A stretch of DNA of 18,850 nt from Hydrogenophaga sp. (lineage in GTDB: Bacteria > Pseudomonadota > Gammaproteobacteria > Burkholderiales > Burkholderiaceae), in the NCBI GenBank assembly GCA_025458545.1, contig JALOSH010000010.1, positions 1-18,850 of the forward strand, in the 5' to 3' direction. The notes beneath the pieces are model-generated. The model saw only the letters and a list, made by a program, of their open reading frames with translations. It was not told the DNA's origin and ran no database searches. Below are positions 7,414-14,615 of this stretch, piece after piece (position 1 is the first letter of the stretch; every line of letters begins with the position of its first letter). The translations under genes and the position numbers were made by a program.

Positions 7414-7542
7414 CGAAAAACTTGCCGGACAGGACGCTGGTGGCGCCACCGAGATCGGCGATGAGCAGATATCGCATGGCGTCGCGCTCTCTTTCGGAGC
7501 ATGCTCTTCCGGAGCGTCGTCTGTCTGTGCTGGAGCGCACCC

Positions 7543-7810
7543 GTACAGCAGCAGGCCGAAGATGTAGAAGCGCTGGGCCTCCAGATCAAACATCAGGGCC
7601 TGGCGCTCGCCCCACCGAAGCCATGGCGGAGCATGGAACAGCAGCTGGGCGAACCAGACGAAGCCCAGCGCCAGGTTGCAAACCAGCCTTTCCTGCATGC
7701 GGGTAGATCATCACCCGCTTCTCGTACATCGAGACAAGCCGCGCGCTGTCCGCGTTCGCGCTCGATGCCGGCATGATGGGAATGATCTTTCGGTCATCCA
7801 CCATGATCAT
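7543..7810 (-). pseudogene. ccoG: Remnant of ccoG/rdxA (FixG-type iron-sulfur protein), frameshifted and truncated
   Basis: The minus strand encodes the typical N-terminus of CcoG/RdxA/FixG, a membrane iron-sulfur protein linked to cbb3 oxidase assembly. MYEKRVMIYP is found in one frame (about 7730-7700), and LALGFVWFAQLLFHAPPWLRWGERQALMFDL followed by FYIFGLLLY in another (about 7680-7543). Between them a short deletion shifts the frame. After GLLLY the similarity stops abruptly, where an intact protein would continue with PQDF and several hundred residues including its iron-sulfur clusters. Only about 80 of roughly 470 residues remain. It lies between fdxA and the hemerythrin-like gene and in the same direction. 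Function is almost surely lost. Confidence 0.75.
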
Positions 7811-7841
7811 GCTGCGCTTTACAACGCTGGATCAGACTTAC

Positions 7842-8174
7842 CTAGATCTCCCATCGCTTCAGCTCACTCAGCTTGCACTCGATCCTGCTCCAGGCTTCGG
7901 CATCTGGCAGCGCAAGCTTGGTCTTCGTGATGGGCTTCCACTCGCGCGACAGCTCGGCGTTCAGCAGCGTGAAGTGCTGCTGTCCGGGAGGCACATCTTC
8001 CCCGGCATAGATGGCGTTCACCGGGCACTCGGGCACGCACAAGGCGCAGTCGATGCACTCGTCCGGGTCGATGACCAGGAAGTTTGGCCCTTCGCGAAAG
8101 GCGTCGACCGGACACACGTCCACGCAGTCGGTGTACTTGCACCGGATGCAGGCCTCGGTGACGACGAAGGTCAT
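7842..8174 (-). CDS. fdxA: 7Fe ferredoxin (3Fe-4S plus 4Fe-4S)
   Basis: The 110-residue protein is a bacterial 7Fe ferredoxin of the Azotobacter FdI type. C9, C17 and C50 fit the [3Fe-4S] cluster and C21, C40, C43 and C46 the [4Fe-4S] cluster, with an additional C12 as in FdI. The C-terminal part after about residue 60 ([25 protein letters not shown]) is typical of the family. It carries electrons at low potential in the cytoplasm. The start ATG at 8174 lies 19 nt after the DUF2249 stop, so it belongs to the nnrS transcription unit. Its place suggests electron supply for NO-damage repair or defence rather than a housekeeping job. Confidence 0.92.
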   Translation of the reverse strand: MTFVVTEACIRCKYTDCVDVCPVDAFREGPNFLVIDPDECIDCALCVPECPVNAIYAGEDVPPGQQHFTLLNAELSREWKPITKTKLALPDAEAWSRIECKLSELKRWEI

Positions 8175-8193
8175 CGCTGCGGGGGCAGAGGCT

Positions 8194-8508
8194 TCAACCG
8201 CAGCAGGCGCCGCCCGAACAGCAGGAACTGCTGTTGGCCGCAGCAGCAGGGAGCGCCGAATCCGCGATGCGGGTGATCTGGACGCGCCAGACCGCCGGGC
8301 CGGCTTCCAGCGTGTCCCACTCGAACTGCCCGAATGCGCGGTCTTCGAACTGAAAGTGCAGGGGCCGCGGGTTGTGATCGTTCACGAGCTGCAGCGCCTG
8401 GCCGGTGGCCAGGGCATCGAAGCGACCGAAGATCAGCGGGTGACGCTCCCGGGGCGGGATGGTCCGCAGGTCGAGGGTGAAGGTGGGTTGAACCAAGGTG
8501 GAAGTCAT
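8194..8508 (-). CDS. DUF2249 protein with a Cys-rich tail
   Basis: A 104-residue protein with a DUF2249 core: [22 protein letters not shown] near the start, then [17 protein letters not shown] and [17 protein letters not shown]. These domains have a TusA-like fold and often occur with hemerythrins and NO-responsive genes. The last nine residues (CCSGGACCG after SSS) hold four cysteines, C96, C97, C102 and C103, which could bind iron, copper or a persulfide; this tail is the notable feature. I chose ATG 8508, preceded by an AAGG-type site; the open frame extends to 8601 but without a family match. It lies between nnrS (76-nt gap) and fdxA (19-nt gap). Confidence 0.82.
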   Translation of the reverse strand: MTSTLVQPTFTLDLRTIPPRERHPLIFGRFDALATGQALQLVNDHNPRPLHFQFEDRAFGQFEWDTLEAGPAVWRVQITRIADSALPAAAANSSSCCSGGACCG

Positions 8509-8584
8509 GGGAGCCTTTCGGGGGTGAAGTGAGCACCAGGGCGTGCGAGTTGACACGCGGGGTGCGGTGAGGAAACAGGAACGT

Positions 8585-9799
8585 TCAGCCGTCCTTGCCA
8601 TCCAGGCGGCTGCTCAGCAGCCAGGGTGTGAAGACCCAGAGATACAGCGCAAAGGCGATGGCCCAGGCGGATGCAGCCAGCACCAGCCAGTTCATAGTGT
8701 GCGCCGGAGCCACCCAGGGCAGCAGCGCGCGGGCGACAGCGGCACCCGCCACCAGCAGGTAGGCGGCGACTTCCAGCCGCGAGACCTGGAGCGCCCGTCC
8801 GGTGTGTCCACGGGCCGTGCGGGTGACCATGCCGATGATCAAGCCCGCCGTGGCGCCCACGGCCAGAGCGTGGATGCCGACAGAGGCGGCCACACCCCCC
8901 AGTTGCGCCCCAGCCAGCAAGCCGAAACCGACGGGCAACCACGCGTAGGCCGCATGCAGCACCCACAGGATGGGGCGTGCCCGCGTGCGCCAGGGCTGCC
9001 AGCGCCACAAACGCGCGGCGTGCAACAGCGCCGCCACTGCAAAGCCCGCCGCCGTGACCGGGTTGGCCGGCAGCAACACCCAGGCCGCCAGCGACACCGC
9101 CGTCACGGCCAGCGTGCCACGCTCCAACCAGAGGGGTACCTTCAGCGGCCGGCCCGGCAATGCCGACATCGTGAAAGCCGGAATCACCCGCCCGGCGATG
9201 ACGCATTCAATCATCACGACCAGCGCCAATCCGGCGTGCAGTGCCCGCAGCGGATCGATGTCCAGCCCGCCCAGCACGGCGGCGTGAAAGCCCAGGTTCG
9301 CCGTCGCCAGCAGCAGCAGGATGGCGCCCAGTGGCAGATTGCGTACGTTGCCGGCCTTCAGCAGCACGCGCATCAGCACCCAGGCCACCCAGGGCAGCAA
9401 GGCCATGTCCAACAAGGCGTAGATCGCGTACGGCGCCCCCAGGGCAGCCAGCCGGGCTGCCAGCCACAGCCCCGCCATGGCCGCGAGCGTGGTGCCACGC
9501 GGTGTGGCCAGGCCCGTCCAGGCCTTGCCGGCCGTGAGCAGGAAACCGACGATCACCGCCACTGCAAAGCCGTAGAGCATTTCGTGGGCGTGCCACAGCA
9601 GCGGCGGCATCGTCGAAGGCAGCGTCACCCAGCCGAGCAGGCCCGCCATCCAGTACGGCACCGCGAACAGCGCGTACGCGGCAGCGCCCAGGTAGAACGG
9701 CCGGAATCCCAGCCGGAACAGCGGCCAGCCCGGCAACGGGAAGTCCGCGCTCGGTGCCTGAGGCACGCCGTTTGGGCGTTTGCTTGAAAGATGCAACAT
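8585..9799 (-). CDS. nnrS: NnrS-family membrane protein, nitric-oxide stress
   Basis: A 404-residue polytopic protein with about twelve hydrophobic segments. It carries NnrS landmarks: LFRLGFRPFYLGAAAYALF (28-46), WHAHEMLYGF (69-78) with His 70, His 72 and Glu 73, RVIPAFTMSALPG near the middle, and IGMVTRTARGHTGR in the second half. NnrS is a haem- and copper-containing membrane protein that protects cells from nitrosative stress and appears in NsrR/NnrR regulons. It heads the minus-strand unit with DUF2249 and fdxA. The ATG at 9799 lies inside an NsrR-like palindrome, and its transcript could be nearly leaderless; a GTG at codon 12 is an alternative start. The family call is firm. Confidence 0.93.
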   Translation of the reverse strand: MLHLSSKRPNGVPQAPSADFPLPGWPLFRLGFRPFYLGAAAYALFAVPYWMAGLLGWVTLPSTMPPLLWHAHEMLYGFAVAVIVGFLLTAGKAWTGLATPRGTTLAAMAGLWLAARLAALGAPYAIYALLDMALLPWVAWVLMRVLLKAGNVRNLPLGAILLLLATANLGFHAAVLGGLDIDPLRALHAGLALVVMIECVIAGRVIPAFTMSALPGRPLKVPLWLERGTLAVTAVSLAAWVLLPANPVTAAGFAVAALLHAARLWRWQPWRTRARPILWVLHAAYAWLPVGFGLLAGAQLGGVAASVGIHALAVGATAGLIIGMVTRTARGHTGRALQVSRLEVAAYLLVAGAAVARALLPWVAPAHTMNWLVLAASAWAIAFALYLWVFTPWLLSSRLDGKDG

Positions 9800-9810
9800 G
9801 TATGCATGTT
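9788..9810. promoter_or_regulatory. NsrR-like palindrome overlapping the nnrS start
   Basis: AAGATGCA (9788-9795) and TGCATGTT (9803-9810) are half-sites of a 23-bp imperfect palindrome with one mismatch in eight positions. The published NsrR consensus has AAGATGCA and TGCATCTT half-sites at the same spacing. An nsrR gene lies 52 nt to the right. The box covers the nnrS start codon at 9797-9799 and adjoins a possible minus-strand -10 (GATAAC, 9813-9808). Confidence 0.7.
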
Positions 9811-9811
9811 A

Positions 9812-9840
9812 TCGACTCGCCACCCTTAAAGCAATACACT
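9812..9840 (+). promoter_or_regulatory. Probable sigma-70 promoter of nsrR
   Basis: TCGACT (9812-9817) and TACACT (9835-9840) stand 17 nt apart and match the -35 and -10 hexamers four times out of six each. The nsrR start codon is 22 nt downstream, with an AGGGG ribosome binding site at 9853-9857. Confidence 0.45.
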
Positions 9841-9851
9841 GAATGCATCTT
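9829..9851. promoter_or_regulatory. Weaker second NsrR-like site at the nsrR promoter
   Basis: The right half ATGCATCTT (9843-9851) is a perfect NsrR half-site, but the left half (starting AAG at 9829) matches only in its first three bases and position eight. It overlaps the nsrR -10 element and likely transcription start, which fits autorepression. Confidence 0.4.
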
Positions 9852-9862
9852 TAGGGGTCACC

Positions 9863-10396
9863 ATGCGCCTTTCCGAATACACCGACTACACGCTGCGCGT
9901 GCTGATGTACTGCGCAGCGCACCGCGACCGCCTGGTCACGATCGGCGAGCTGGCCGAGCAGCACGGGTTGTCGAAGAACCACCTGATGAAGGTGGTCAAC
10001 GACCTGGCGCGCCAGGGCCTGCTGGAAACCACCCGGGGCCGCGGCGGCGGTCTGCGGCTGCTGGCCGAACCCGAGACCATCCGCATCGGCGACGTGGTGC
10101 GCGCCACCGAAACCGATTTCCGGCTGGTGGAGTGTTTCGACGCCAGCACCAACGCCTGCACGCTGACCCCCAGTTGCCGGCTGAAGCACCTCTTCGCAGA
10201 AGCGTTGACGGGCTACTTCAAGGCTCTGGACGGCGCCACGCTGGCGGACATGACGCAAGGGCTGTCACTGCCCGCGGTGAAGGTGAGTCCCTCGCTGGCC
10301 GGCCGCAAGCTGCCCGCGGTGGTGGCCGCCGAGGTGGTCGCGAAAGCAGCCGCACCGACCCCGCGGCGCAGCGTGCGCCCCGGCCGCATCACATGA
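9863..10396 (+). CDS. nsrR: NsrR, Rrf2-family nitric-oxide-sensing repressor
   Basis: The 177-residue protein has the Rrf2 winged helix (residues 1-80; recognition region HGLSKNHLMKVVNDLARQG, then GRGGGLRL). C91, C99 and C105, in ECFDASTNACTLTPSCRLK, fit the iron-sulfur ligands, and D8 may be the fourth, as described for Streptomyces NsrR. The TPxCRLK motif separates NsrR from IscR. NO destroys the cluster and relieves repression. The spacing C91-x7-C99 is three residues longer than in E. coli NsrR, and the C-terminal 30 residues are a basic Ala/Pro-rich tail. ATG 9863 has an AGGGG ribosome binding site. It is divergent from nnrS, with NsrR-like boxes between, and its stop overlaps the hemerythrin gene by ATGA. 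Confidence 0.9.
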   Translation: MRLSEYTDYTLRVLMYCAAHRDRLVTIGELAEQHGLSKNHLMKVVNDLARQGLLETTRGRGGGLRLLAEPETIRIGDVVRATETDFRLVECFDASTNACTLTPSCRLKHLFAEALTGYFKALDGATLADMTQGLSLPAVKVSPSLAGRKLPAVVAAEVVAKAAAPTPRRSVRPGRIT

Positions 10397-10983
10397 ACGC
10401 CCACGGGAGCACATTCCCCATGGCCCTCACCCTGCCCGGGCACAACGCCCCTGCCGTCGGCTTCGAAGTGCCGCTGGAAATGCTGGCCGCCTGCCACGGG
10501 CGCGTACAGCACCAGTGCGAAACCCTGCTGCGCCTGGTCGCCCATGTGCAGACATATGGCGCAGACCGTCCTGCGCAGGAAGCAGCGGGCGCCGTCATGC
10601 GCTACTTCGACACGGCCGCGCGCCACCATCACGAAGACGAGGAGCAGGAACTGTTCCCTGCTCTTCTAAACTCGATGGCCGGCTCGGATGCGGTCTGTCT
10701 GCACGAACTGACCGCCTCGCTCTGCAGCGACCACCGCCTGCTGGAACAACGCTGGCTCGCGTTGCGTCAGCGACTCCTGCAAGTCACCGAAGGCGCCGCG
10801 TCAACTCTCGCCGATGCAGACGTCCCGGGCTTCGTGCAGTTGTATGAGCAACACATCGCACGCGAGGAAGCCGAGTTGCTGCCGATGGCCGCCCGATTGC
10901 TGATCGATGCCGAACTGGATCGCATCGGCCTGGCCATGCGTTCACGGCGCGGCGTGACCGGAGCGACCGCTCCTCAGGCCTGA
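10393..10983 (+). CDS. Hemerythrin HHE-domain protein, cotranscribed with nsrR
   Basis: A 196-residue protein whose likely metal ligands are H35 and H40, H78-H80 with E81/E84 (ARHHHEDEEQELFPAL), H114 (SDHRLLEQRW) and H154 with E158/E159 (YEQHIAREEAELLP). This is the four-helix diiron pattern of hemerythrin-like proteins. ATG 10393 overlaps the nsrR stop by four nucleotides; ATG 10420, with GGGAG ten nucleotides before it, is an alternative start giving 187 residues. Coupling to nsrR suggests NO or oxygen binding, or iron-sulfur repair, within the NsrR regulon. Its 3' end overlaps the convergent nitroreductase gene by 10 nt. Confidence 0.87.
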   Translation: MNAHGSTFPMALTLPGHNAPAVGFEVPLEMLAACHGRVQHQCETLLRLVAHVQTYGADRPAQEAAGAVMRYFDTAARHHHEDEEQELFPALLNSMAGSDAVCLHELTASLCSDHRLLEQRWLALRQRLLQVTEGAASTLADADVPGFVQLYEQHIAREEAELLPMAARLLIDAELDRIGLAMRSRRGVTGATAPQA

Positions 10984-11555
10984 GCGATCTGCCAGCCGCT
11001 GATGGCAGGTGATGCTGCGGCACCCGCCTTGGGATGTGCAGCTTGTGTGGGCCGGCCGGCGATGACCCAGTTGGCGAGTTGCTCGCCCGGTCCGCAGAAC
11101 GCGCTGTGCACGGCGGGGTCGGACACCGACGCACCGCTGAGCGCCTTGGCGCCGAAACCCATCAGATGCAGGGCATTCATGAAGTTCATCAGCGCTGCAC
11201 CGACGCACAGCCATTGCTCGTGGGGCGGCACATCGGGCACGTCGTCGCGCACACGGGCGACCACCGCAGCCAGTCCCGGCCCGTTATAGGCACGCGACCG
11301 GGCGCGTTCGATCTCGTCGGAGGTCTGCCCCCGATGTCGTGCACCTGTTGCGAACAACTCGGCCAAGTGCTCGCGCTGCGCGTCACCGACGATCACAAAA
11401 CGGAACGGCCGCAAACCACCGTGGTCGGGCGCCCGCAAGGCCAGCGCCGCGGCTTGGGACCACTGCTCGGCGTTCGGTCCCGGCGGTGCCAGGTACTTCG
11501 GACCCACCGAGTAGCGCCGCGCGAGCAGCCCCAGCAGTTTCTCTTCAGTGCTCAT
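10974..11555 (-). CDS. Nitroreductase-family flavoprotein
   Basis: The 193-residue protein has the small FMN-dependent nitroreductase plan: ARRYSVGPKYL (about 12-22), APDHGGLRPFRFVIVGD (about 42-58), a middle helix QWLCVGAALMNFMNALHLMGFGAKALSG, and a C-terminal GPGEQLANWVIAGRP. It probably uses NAD(P)H and FMN; the substrate is unknown. The ATG at 11555 overlaps the narL stop (ATGA, 11552-11555), making it the last gene of the SirB2-narX-narL unit. Its end runs 10 nt into the convergent hemerythrin gene. A link to nitrate or nitrite stress is inferred only from this position. Confidence 0.85.
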   Translation of the reverse strand: MSTEEKLLGLLARRYSVGPKYLAPPGPNAEQWSQAAALALRAPDHGGLRPFRFVIVGDAQREHLAELFATGARHRGQTSDEIERARSRAYNGPGLAAVVARVRDDVPDVPPHEQWLCVGAALMNFMNALHLMGFGAKALSGASVSDPAVHSAFCGPGEQLANWVIAGRPTQAAHPKAGAAASPAISGWQIAQA

Positions 11556-12223
11556 CCCAACCTTCCTGCGATGTACACAGCCGCCTGGACCCGCGAGCTG
11601 AGATTCAGTTTGCGCAGGATGTGCTGTACGTGAATCTTTACCGTAGCCTCGGCGATGTTCAGGTCGCGTGCCACTTCCTTGTTGCTGGCGCCTTTGGCGA
11701 TCAGGCCCAGGATCTCGCGCTCGCGCGGCGACAGACTGTGAATGGGATCTGTGTCAACGGCAGCCGACGGGGGGGAGGAAGCGGTTTGCCCAGCCTGGAA
11801 AGCGCTCACCAACTTGCTCGTCATCTCGGGGCTGACCACCGATTCACCCGCCATCGTGCGCTGGATGGCAGCGGCCAGCATCTCGCTGTCCATCGTCTTG
11901 AGCAGATAGCCGCGGGCACCACCGCGCAACGCAGCCGCCAGGTCGCGCTCGTCCTCGCTGACGGTCAGCATCAAAACCCGAGCCTGGGGCGCCACGGCCT
12001 TGAACCCAGAAAGTGCGTCGACGCCGCTGACGCCTGGCATGTGATTGTCCAGCAGTATCACATCGGGTTGCGTTTCCGCAGCCCGCTGGTGCGCCTCGTT
12101 CGCATCGCCGGCTTCGGCCACCACGCGGAAGCGGGCATCACCCCCCAGCAGTGAAATCAGGCCGCGGCGGAACAACGTGTGATCATCGACCACCAAAACG
12201 CGGATGGTGGACGGGGTCGTCAT
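11552..12223 (-). CDS. narL: NarL-type nitrate/nitrite response regulator
   Basis: A 223-residue response regulator. The receiver domain (about 7-122) has acidic residues DDH at 13-15, the phosphoacceptor D59 (same number as in E. coli NarL) and a Lys in GYLLKTMDSEML. After an Ala/Ser/Pro linker comes a LuxR/FixJ-type helix-turn-helix (about 162-220; SPREREILGLIAKGASNKEVARDL). Phosphorylated by NarX, it should control narGHJI and other anaerobic genes. Its ATG overlaps the narX stop by four nucleotides and its stop overlaps the nitroreductase start, so the three are translationally coupled. Confidence 0.93.
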   Translation of the reverse strand: MTTPSTIRVLVVDDHTLFRRGLISLLGGDARFRVVAEAGDANEAHQRAAETQPDVILLDNHMPGVSGVDALSGFKAVAPQARVLMLTVSEDERDLAAALRGGARGYLLKTMDSEMLAAAIQRTMAGESVVSPEMTSKLVSAFQAGQTASSPPSAAVDTDPIHSLSPREREILGLIAKGASNKEVARDLNIAEATVKIHVQHILRKLNLSSRVQAAVYIAGRLG

Positions 12224-14097
12224 GCCGCCAGACCCACGCGTTCCGGCAACTTCAACACCACGCAGGTGCCCGAGCCCGGCACCGAAGCTACTTCCACCGT
12301 GGCGCCGATGTTCTGCGCCCGCTCGCGCATGATTCGCAGGCCGACATGGGTCTCATCGGGTCCGGCGCCCGTGGTGTCGAAACCGCAACCGTCATCGCGC
12401 ACCTCCACTCGCCACTGCGGCGTCTGCTGGACCTCTACCCATACCTCGCGAGCCCGCGCGTGCTTGCGCACATTGGACAAGGCTTCCTGCACCACATGCA
12501 GCACCTGCACTTGCACGTCGGCCGGCAGTGGCATGCCATCATCCTCGATGTCCAGGTGCGTCGCTAGGCCGGTCTGGTGCTCGAACTTCTGCAGCGTAGT
12601 CTTCAAGGCCGGTGCAATGTCTTCTTTGTTGGTGCGGGTTCGGAAGTGCACCAGGAGCTCACGGACGTCACCCAGGCTCTCGTGAACTCCGGCATCCAGT
12701 TCGCCCAGGGTCTTGTCGATGCGCGATGCGTCCGCGCTCTTGATGTCGTTGCGCAGCAAGCCCAGCTGGATCTTCAGAAACGCCAGGCTTTGCGCGATCG
12801 AATCGTGCAACTCACGCGCGATGAAGCTGCGCTCTTCGGCCACGGCGGTCTCGCGCTGCAAGGCTGCGGCACGCAGGCCCTCAATCGCACCCGCGAGATG
12901 GCTTGCGATGGTTTCAAGCAGTGCGCGATCCTCTCCCGATAGGGTCCGGGGCTCGCGATAGAACAGATTGAGCTCTCCTACCATGCGCTCGTGCAGCTGA
13001 ACGGGTACGCTGATCACGGTCTGGAAGCCTTCGTTGGCACAGTGCCTCAGCCGCCCTGCAGGGCCCTCAAGCAGGATAGGAATGACGAGCGTCGACGCAC
13101 TGCCCTGAGGCTGACCGCACAGGCAGTCACCCGTGGGAATGCAAAGCTCTTCGTCGATTACCGCTTGCGGCAAGCAGTCAGACGCCAACAGCAGGTACTT
13201 CCGGTTAGCCTCATCCGACCAGCGCACGGCCGAGGCGTCGGCGCGGGCCACCTGACGGACCTGCCGGGCAATGCCTTGGGCCAGTACCTCCAGCGTCTCG
13301 GCCCGCGCCACGAAGGCGGCCGACTCGTACAGGGCGGCCAAGCGCGACCGCTGGGCTTCCAGGTGCTCTGTCTTTTCCTGGACCTTGGATTCCAGATTCT
13401 GGTAAAGGCCTTGCAACGTTTCAGCCATGCGGTTGAAACCTGCAGCGAGCGCGCCGAACTCGTCATCAGCACCCGGTTCAACGCGCGCACCGAGATCGCC
13501 ACCTTCCAAGCGGGCCAACCCCGCCTGAAGACGGGAAAGAGGGTTGAAGATGAACAGGTAGGCGGAGTAGAGCAACGCGATCGCACTTCCGATCGTCAGC
13601 GCCACCATCACGAACTGAACGGCGTTCAATACTGCCGTCAGACGAGACAGGTGGTGCTCGATCGCAGAGACAAAGGCATCTATGCGGGCCACGAAGGCAT
13701 CGGCCTCGTGGGCAGCGCGTTGGGCATCCGGCGAGGGCAAGGCAAGCCACCGGGCCTTGAGGCTTGCCCAGTCGCGCCGCACCGCCTCAAAAGCCTGCTG
13801 CGAGTCTGCATCGTGGGGGACCAGCAGTGGGCGCGCAGGGTCTCCCCGGCGCAACAAGTCCAAGCTTTCGTCAAATTGCGCCACGCGCTCTGCCATCTGC
13901 GCCACGTCTTCACGCGCCAGCGTCTGCGCCATGCGCCAAGTCTGCATGCGCATGCGGCCGGCCTCGTTGACCGCCGCCGCGCCGCCTTCGAGTTGCCAGG
14001 TCACCCAAAGTGTCAGGCCGATCGATGCCAAGGCCATCAGCAGCAAGGCGCTACCGATGGCGCCCAGCTTGGCCGACAGACTCCAGGTACGAGGCAT
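12220..14097 (-). CDS. narX: NarX-type nitrate/nitrite sensor histidine kinase
   Basis: From the ATG at 14097 the protein has 625 residues. It shows membrane helix 1 (about 11-33), the nitrate-binding P-box VNEAGRMRMQTWRM (43-56), a periplasmic helical domain, helix 2 (about 158-185), HAMP (to about 235), a GAF-like central module (about 260-410), the HisKA_3 motif ARELHDSIAQSL with H431, and the ATPase parts EALSNVRKHA (N542), DDGCGFD and GLRIMRERA. The P-box closely matches that of E. coli NarX. The central module has five cysteines (308, 319, 325, 327, 353). ATG codons at 14139 and 14166 are alternative starts; the latter would overlap the SirB2 gene by 11 nt. None has a strong ribosome binding site. 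Confidence 0.93.
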   Translation of the reverse strand: MPRTWSLSAKLGAIGSALLLMALASIGLTLWVTWQLEGGAAAVNEAGRMRMQTWRMAQTLAREDVAQMAERVAQFDESLDLLRRGDPARPLLVPHDADSQQAFEAVRRDWASLKARWLALPSPDAQRAAHEADAFVARIDAFVSAIEHHLSRLTAVLNAVQFVMVALTIGSAIALLYSAYLFIFNPLSRLQAGLARLEGGDLGARVEPGADDEFGALAAGFNRMAETLQGLYQNLESKVQEKTEHLEAQRSRLAALYESAAFVARAETLEVLAQGIARQVRQVARADASAVRWSDEANRKYLLLASDCLPQAVIDEELCIPTGDCLCGQPQGSASTLVIPILLEGPAGRLRHCANEGFQTVISVPVQLHERMVGELNLFYREPRTLSGEDRALLETIASHLAGAIEGLRAAALQRETAVAEERSFIARELHDSIAQSLAFLKIQLGLLRNDIKSADASRIDKTLGELDAGVHESLGDVRELLVHFRTRTNKEDIAPALKTTLQKFEHQTGLATHLDIEDDGMPLPADVQVQVLHVVQEALSNVRKHARAREVWVEVQQTPQWRVEVRDDGCGFDTTGAGPDETHVGLRIMRERAQNIGATVEVASVPGSGTCVVLKLPERVGLAA

Positions 14098-14155
14098 CCG
14101 CGAACTGTACTGGAGACCTGTGTGGGCCTCATTGGCCATCCGCCTTGCAGTGAAC

Positions 14156-14575
14156 TCAACTGCCATGTTGCATCCACGCCTGCAAGAACCCGAGCGGCCG
14201 GTGAGCCAGCGCCACCGAGACCATGAACAGGTACACCACCAGTGCCGCGACATAGCTGACAGCGCGGACCTTGGGCGAACGCGCCCGCTTCAGAGCCAGC
14301 GAGCCCAGCACGATGTAGAGCACCAGCAGCATCAACTTGGCCGCAAGCCAGGGGCTGGTCGCCGGGTTCAGCGACAGCCCGGCCCACAGCATCACCCCTG
14401 CCGCCAGCAGCGCCGTGTCGATGCCATAGCTGATCATGCGCCAAGGCTTGGCCATCGCCCGGCCTTCGCCCGCCAGCACGAGTGCCCCCCGCACGACGAA
14501 CAGCGCCCCACTGGTCAGCACGAGGCCAACATGGGCTGCCTTGATCTGCAGATACCAGGTCGCAAACTCAGGCAT
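14156..14575 (-). CDS. SirB2-family inner-membrane protein
   Basis: A 139-residue protein with four hydrophobic helices (about 8-33, 52-68, 76-96 and 104-125), and motifs typical of SirB2: KAAHVGLVLTSGALFVVRGALVL, YGIDTALLAAGVMLW and KLMLLVLYIVLGSLALKRARS. The molecular role of the family is not established. I chose ATG 14575; in-frame ATG codons up to 14626 would overlap the divergent gene at 14616. It directly precedes narX, with which it almost touches or overlaps depending on the narX start, so it may lead the narXL operon. H15 and H125 are the only histidines in or near helices besides H137 and might be haem ligands, which is speculation. Confidence 0.8.
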   Translation of the reverse strand: MPEFATWYLQIKAAHVGLVLTSGALFVVRGALVLAGEGRAMAKPWRMISYGIDTALLAAGVMLWAGLSLNPATSPWLAAKLMLLVLYIVLGSLALKRARSPKVRAVSYVAALVVYLFMVSVALAHRPLGFLQAWMQHGS

Positions 14576-14615
14576 GACGATCGGCAAGCCTCTGCAACCG
14601 ACTAAGCTCATGCCC

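Noticed and set aside
7491..7520. Short palindrome GAGCATGCTC with CGGAGC direct repeats
   Set aside because: Located in leftover sequence after the ccoG fragment, too short and GC-rich to call an operator.
7403..7540. N-terminal extension of the hemerythrin-like protein
   Set aside because: A strong AGGAG site and family similarity begin at 7402; the extension is leftover sequence next to the ccoG remnant.
8543..9787. Plus-strand open frame of 414 codons opposite nnrS
   Set aside because: Gln/Arg/His-rich antisense frame of a clear membrane-protein gene, without motifs.
12991..14226. Plus-strand open frame of 411 codons opposite narX
   Set aside because: Antisense frame of a well-supported kinase gene, composition typical of GC-driven shadows.
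14576..14615. FNR-type or NarL-type sites in the SirB2 divergent gap
   Set aside because: I looked for TTGAT-N4-ATCAA and NarL heptamers here and before the other operons and saw no convincing match; the main nar promoter is outside the window.
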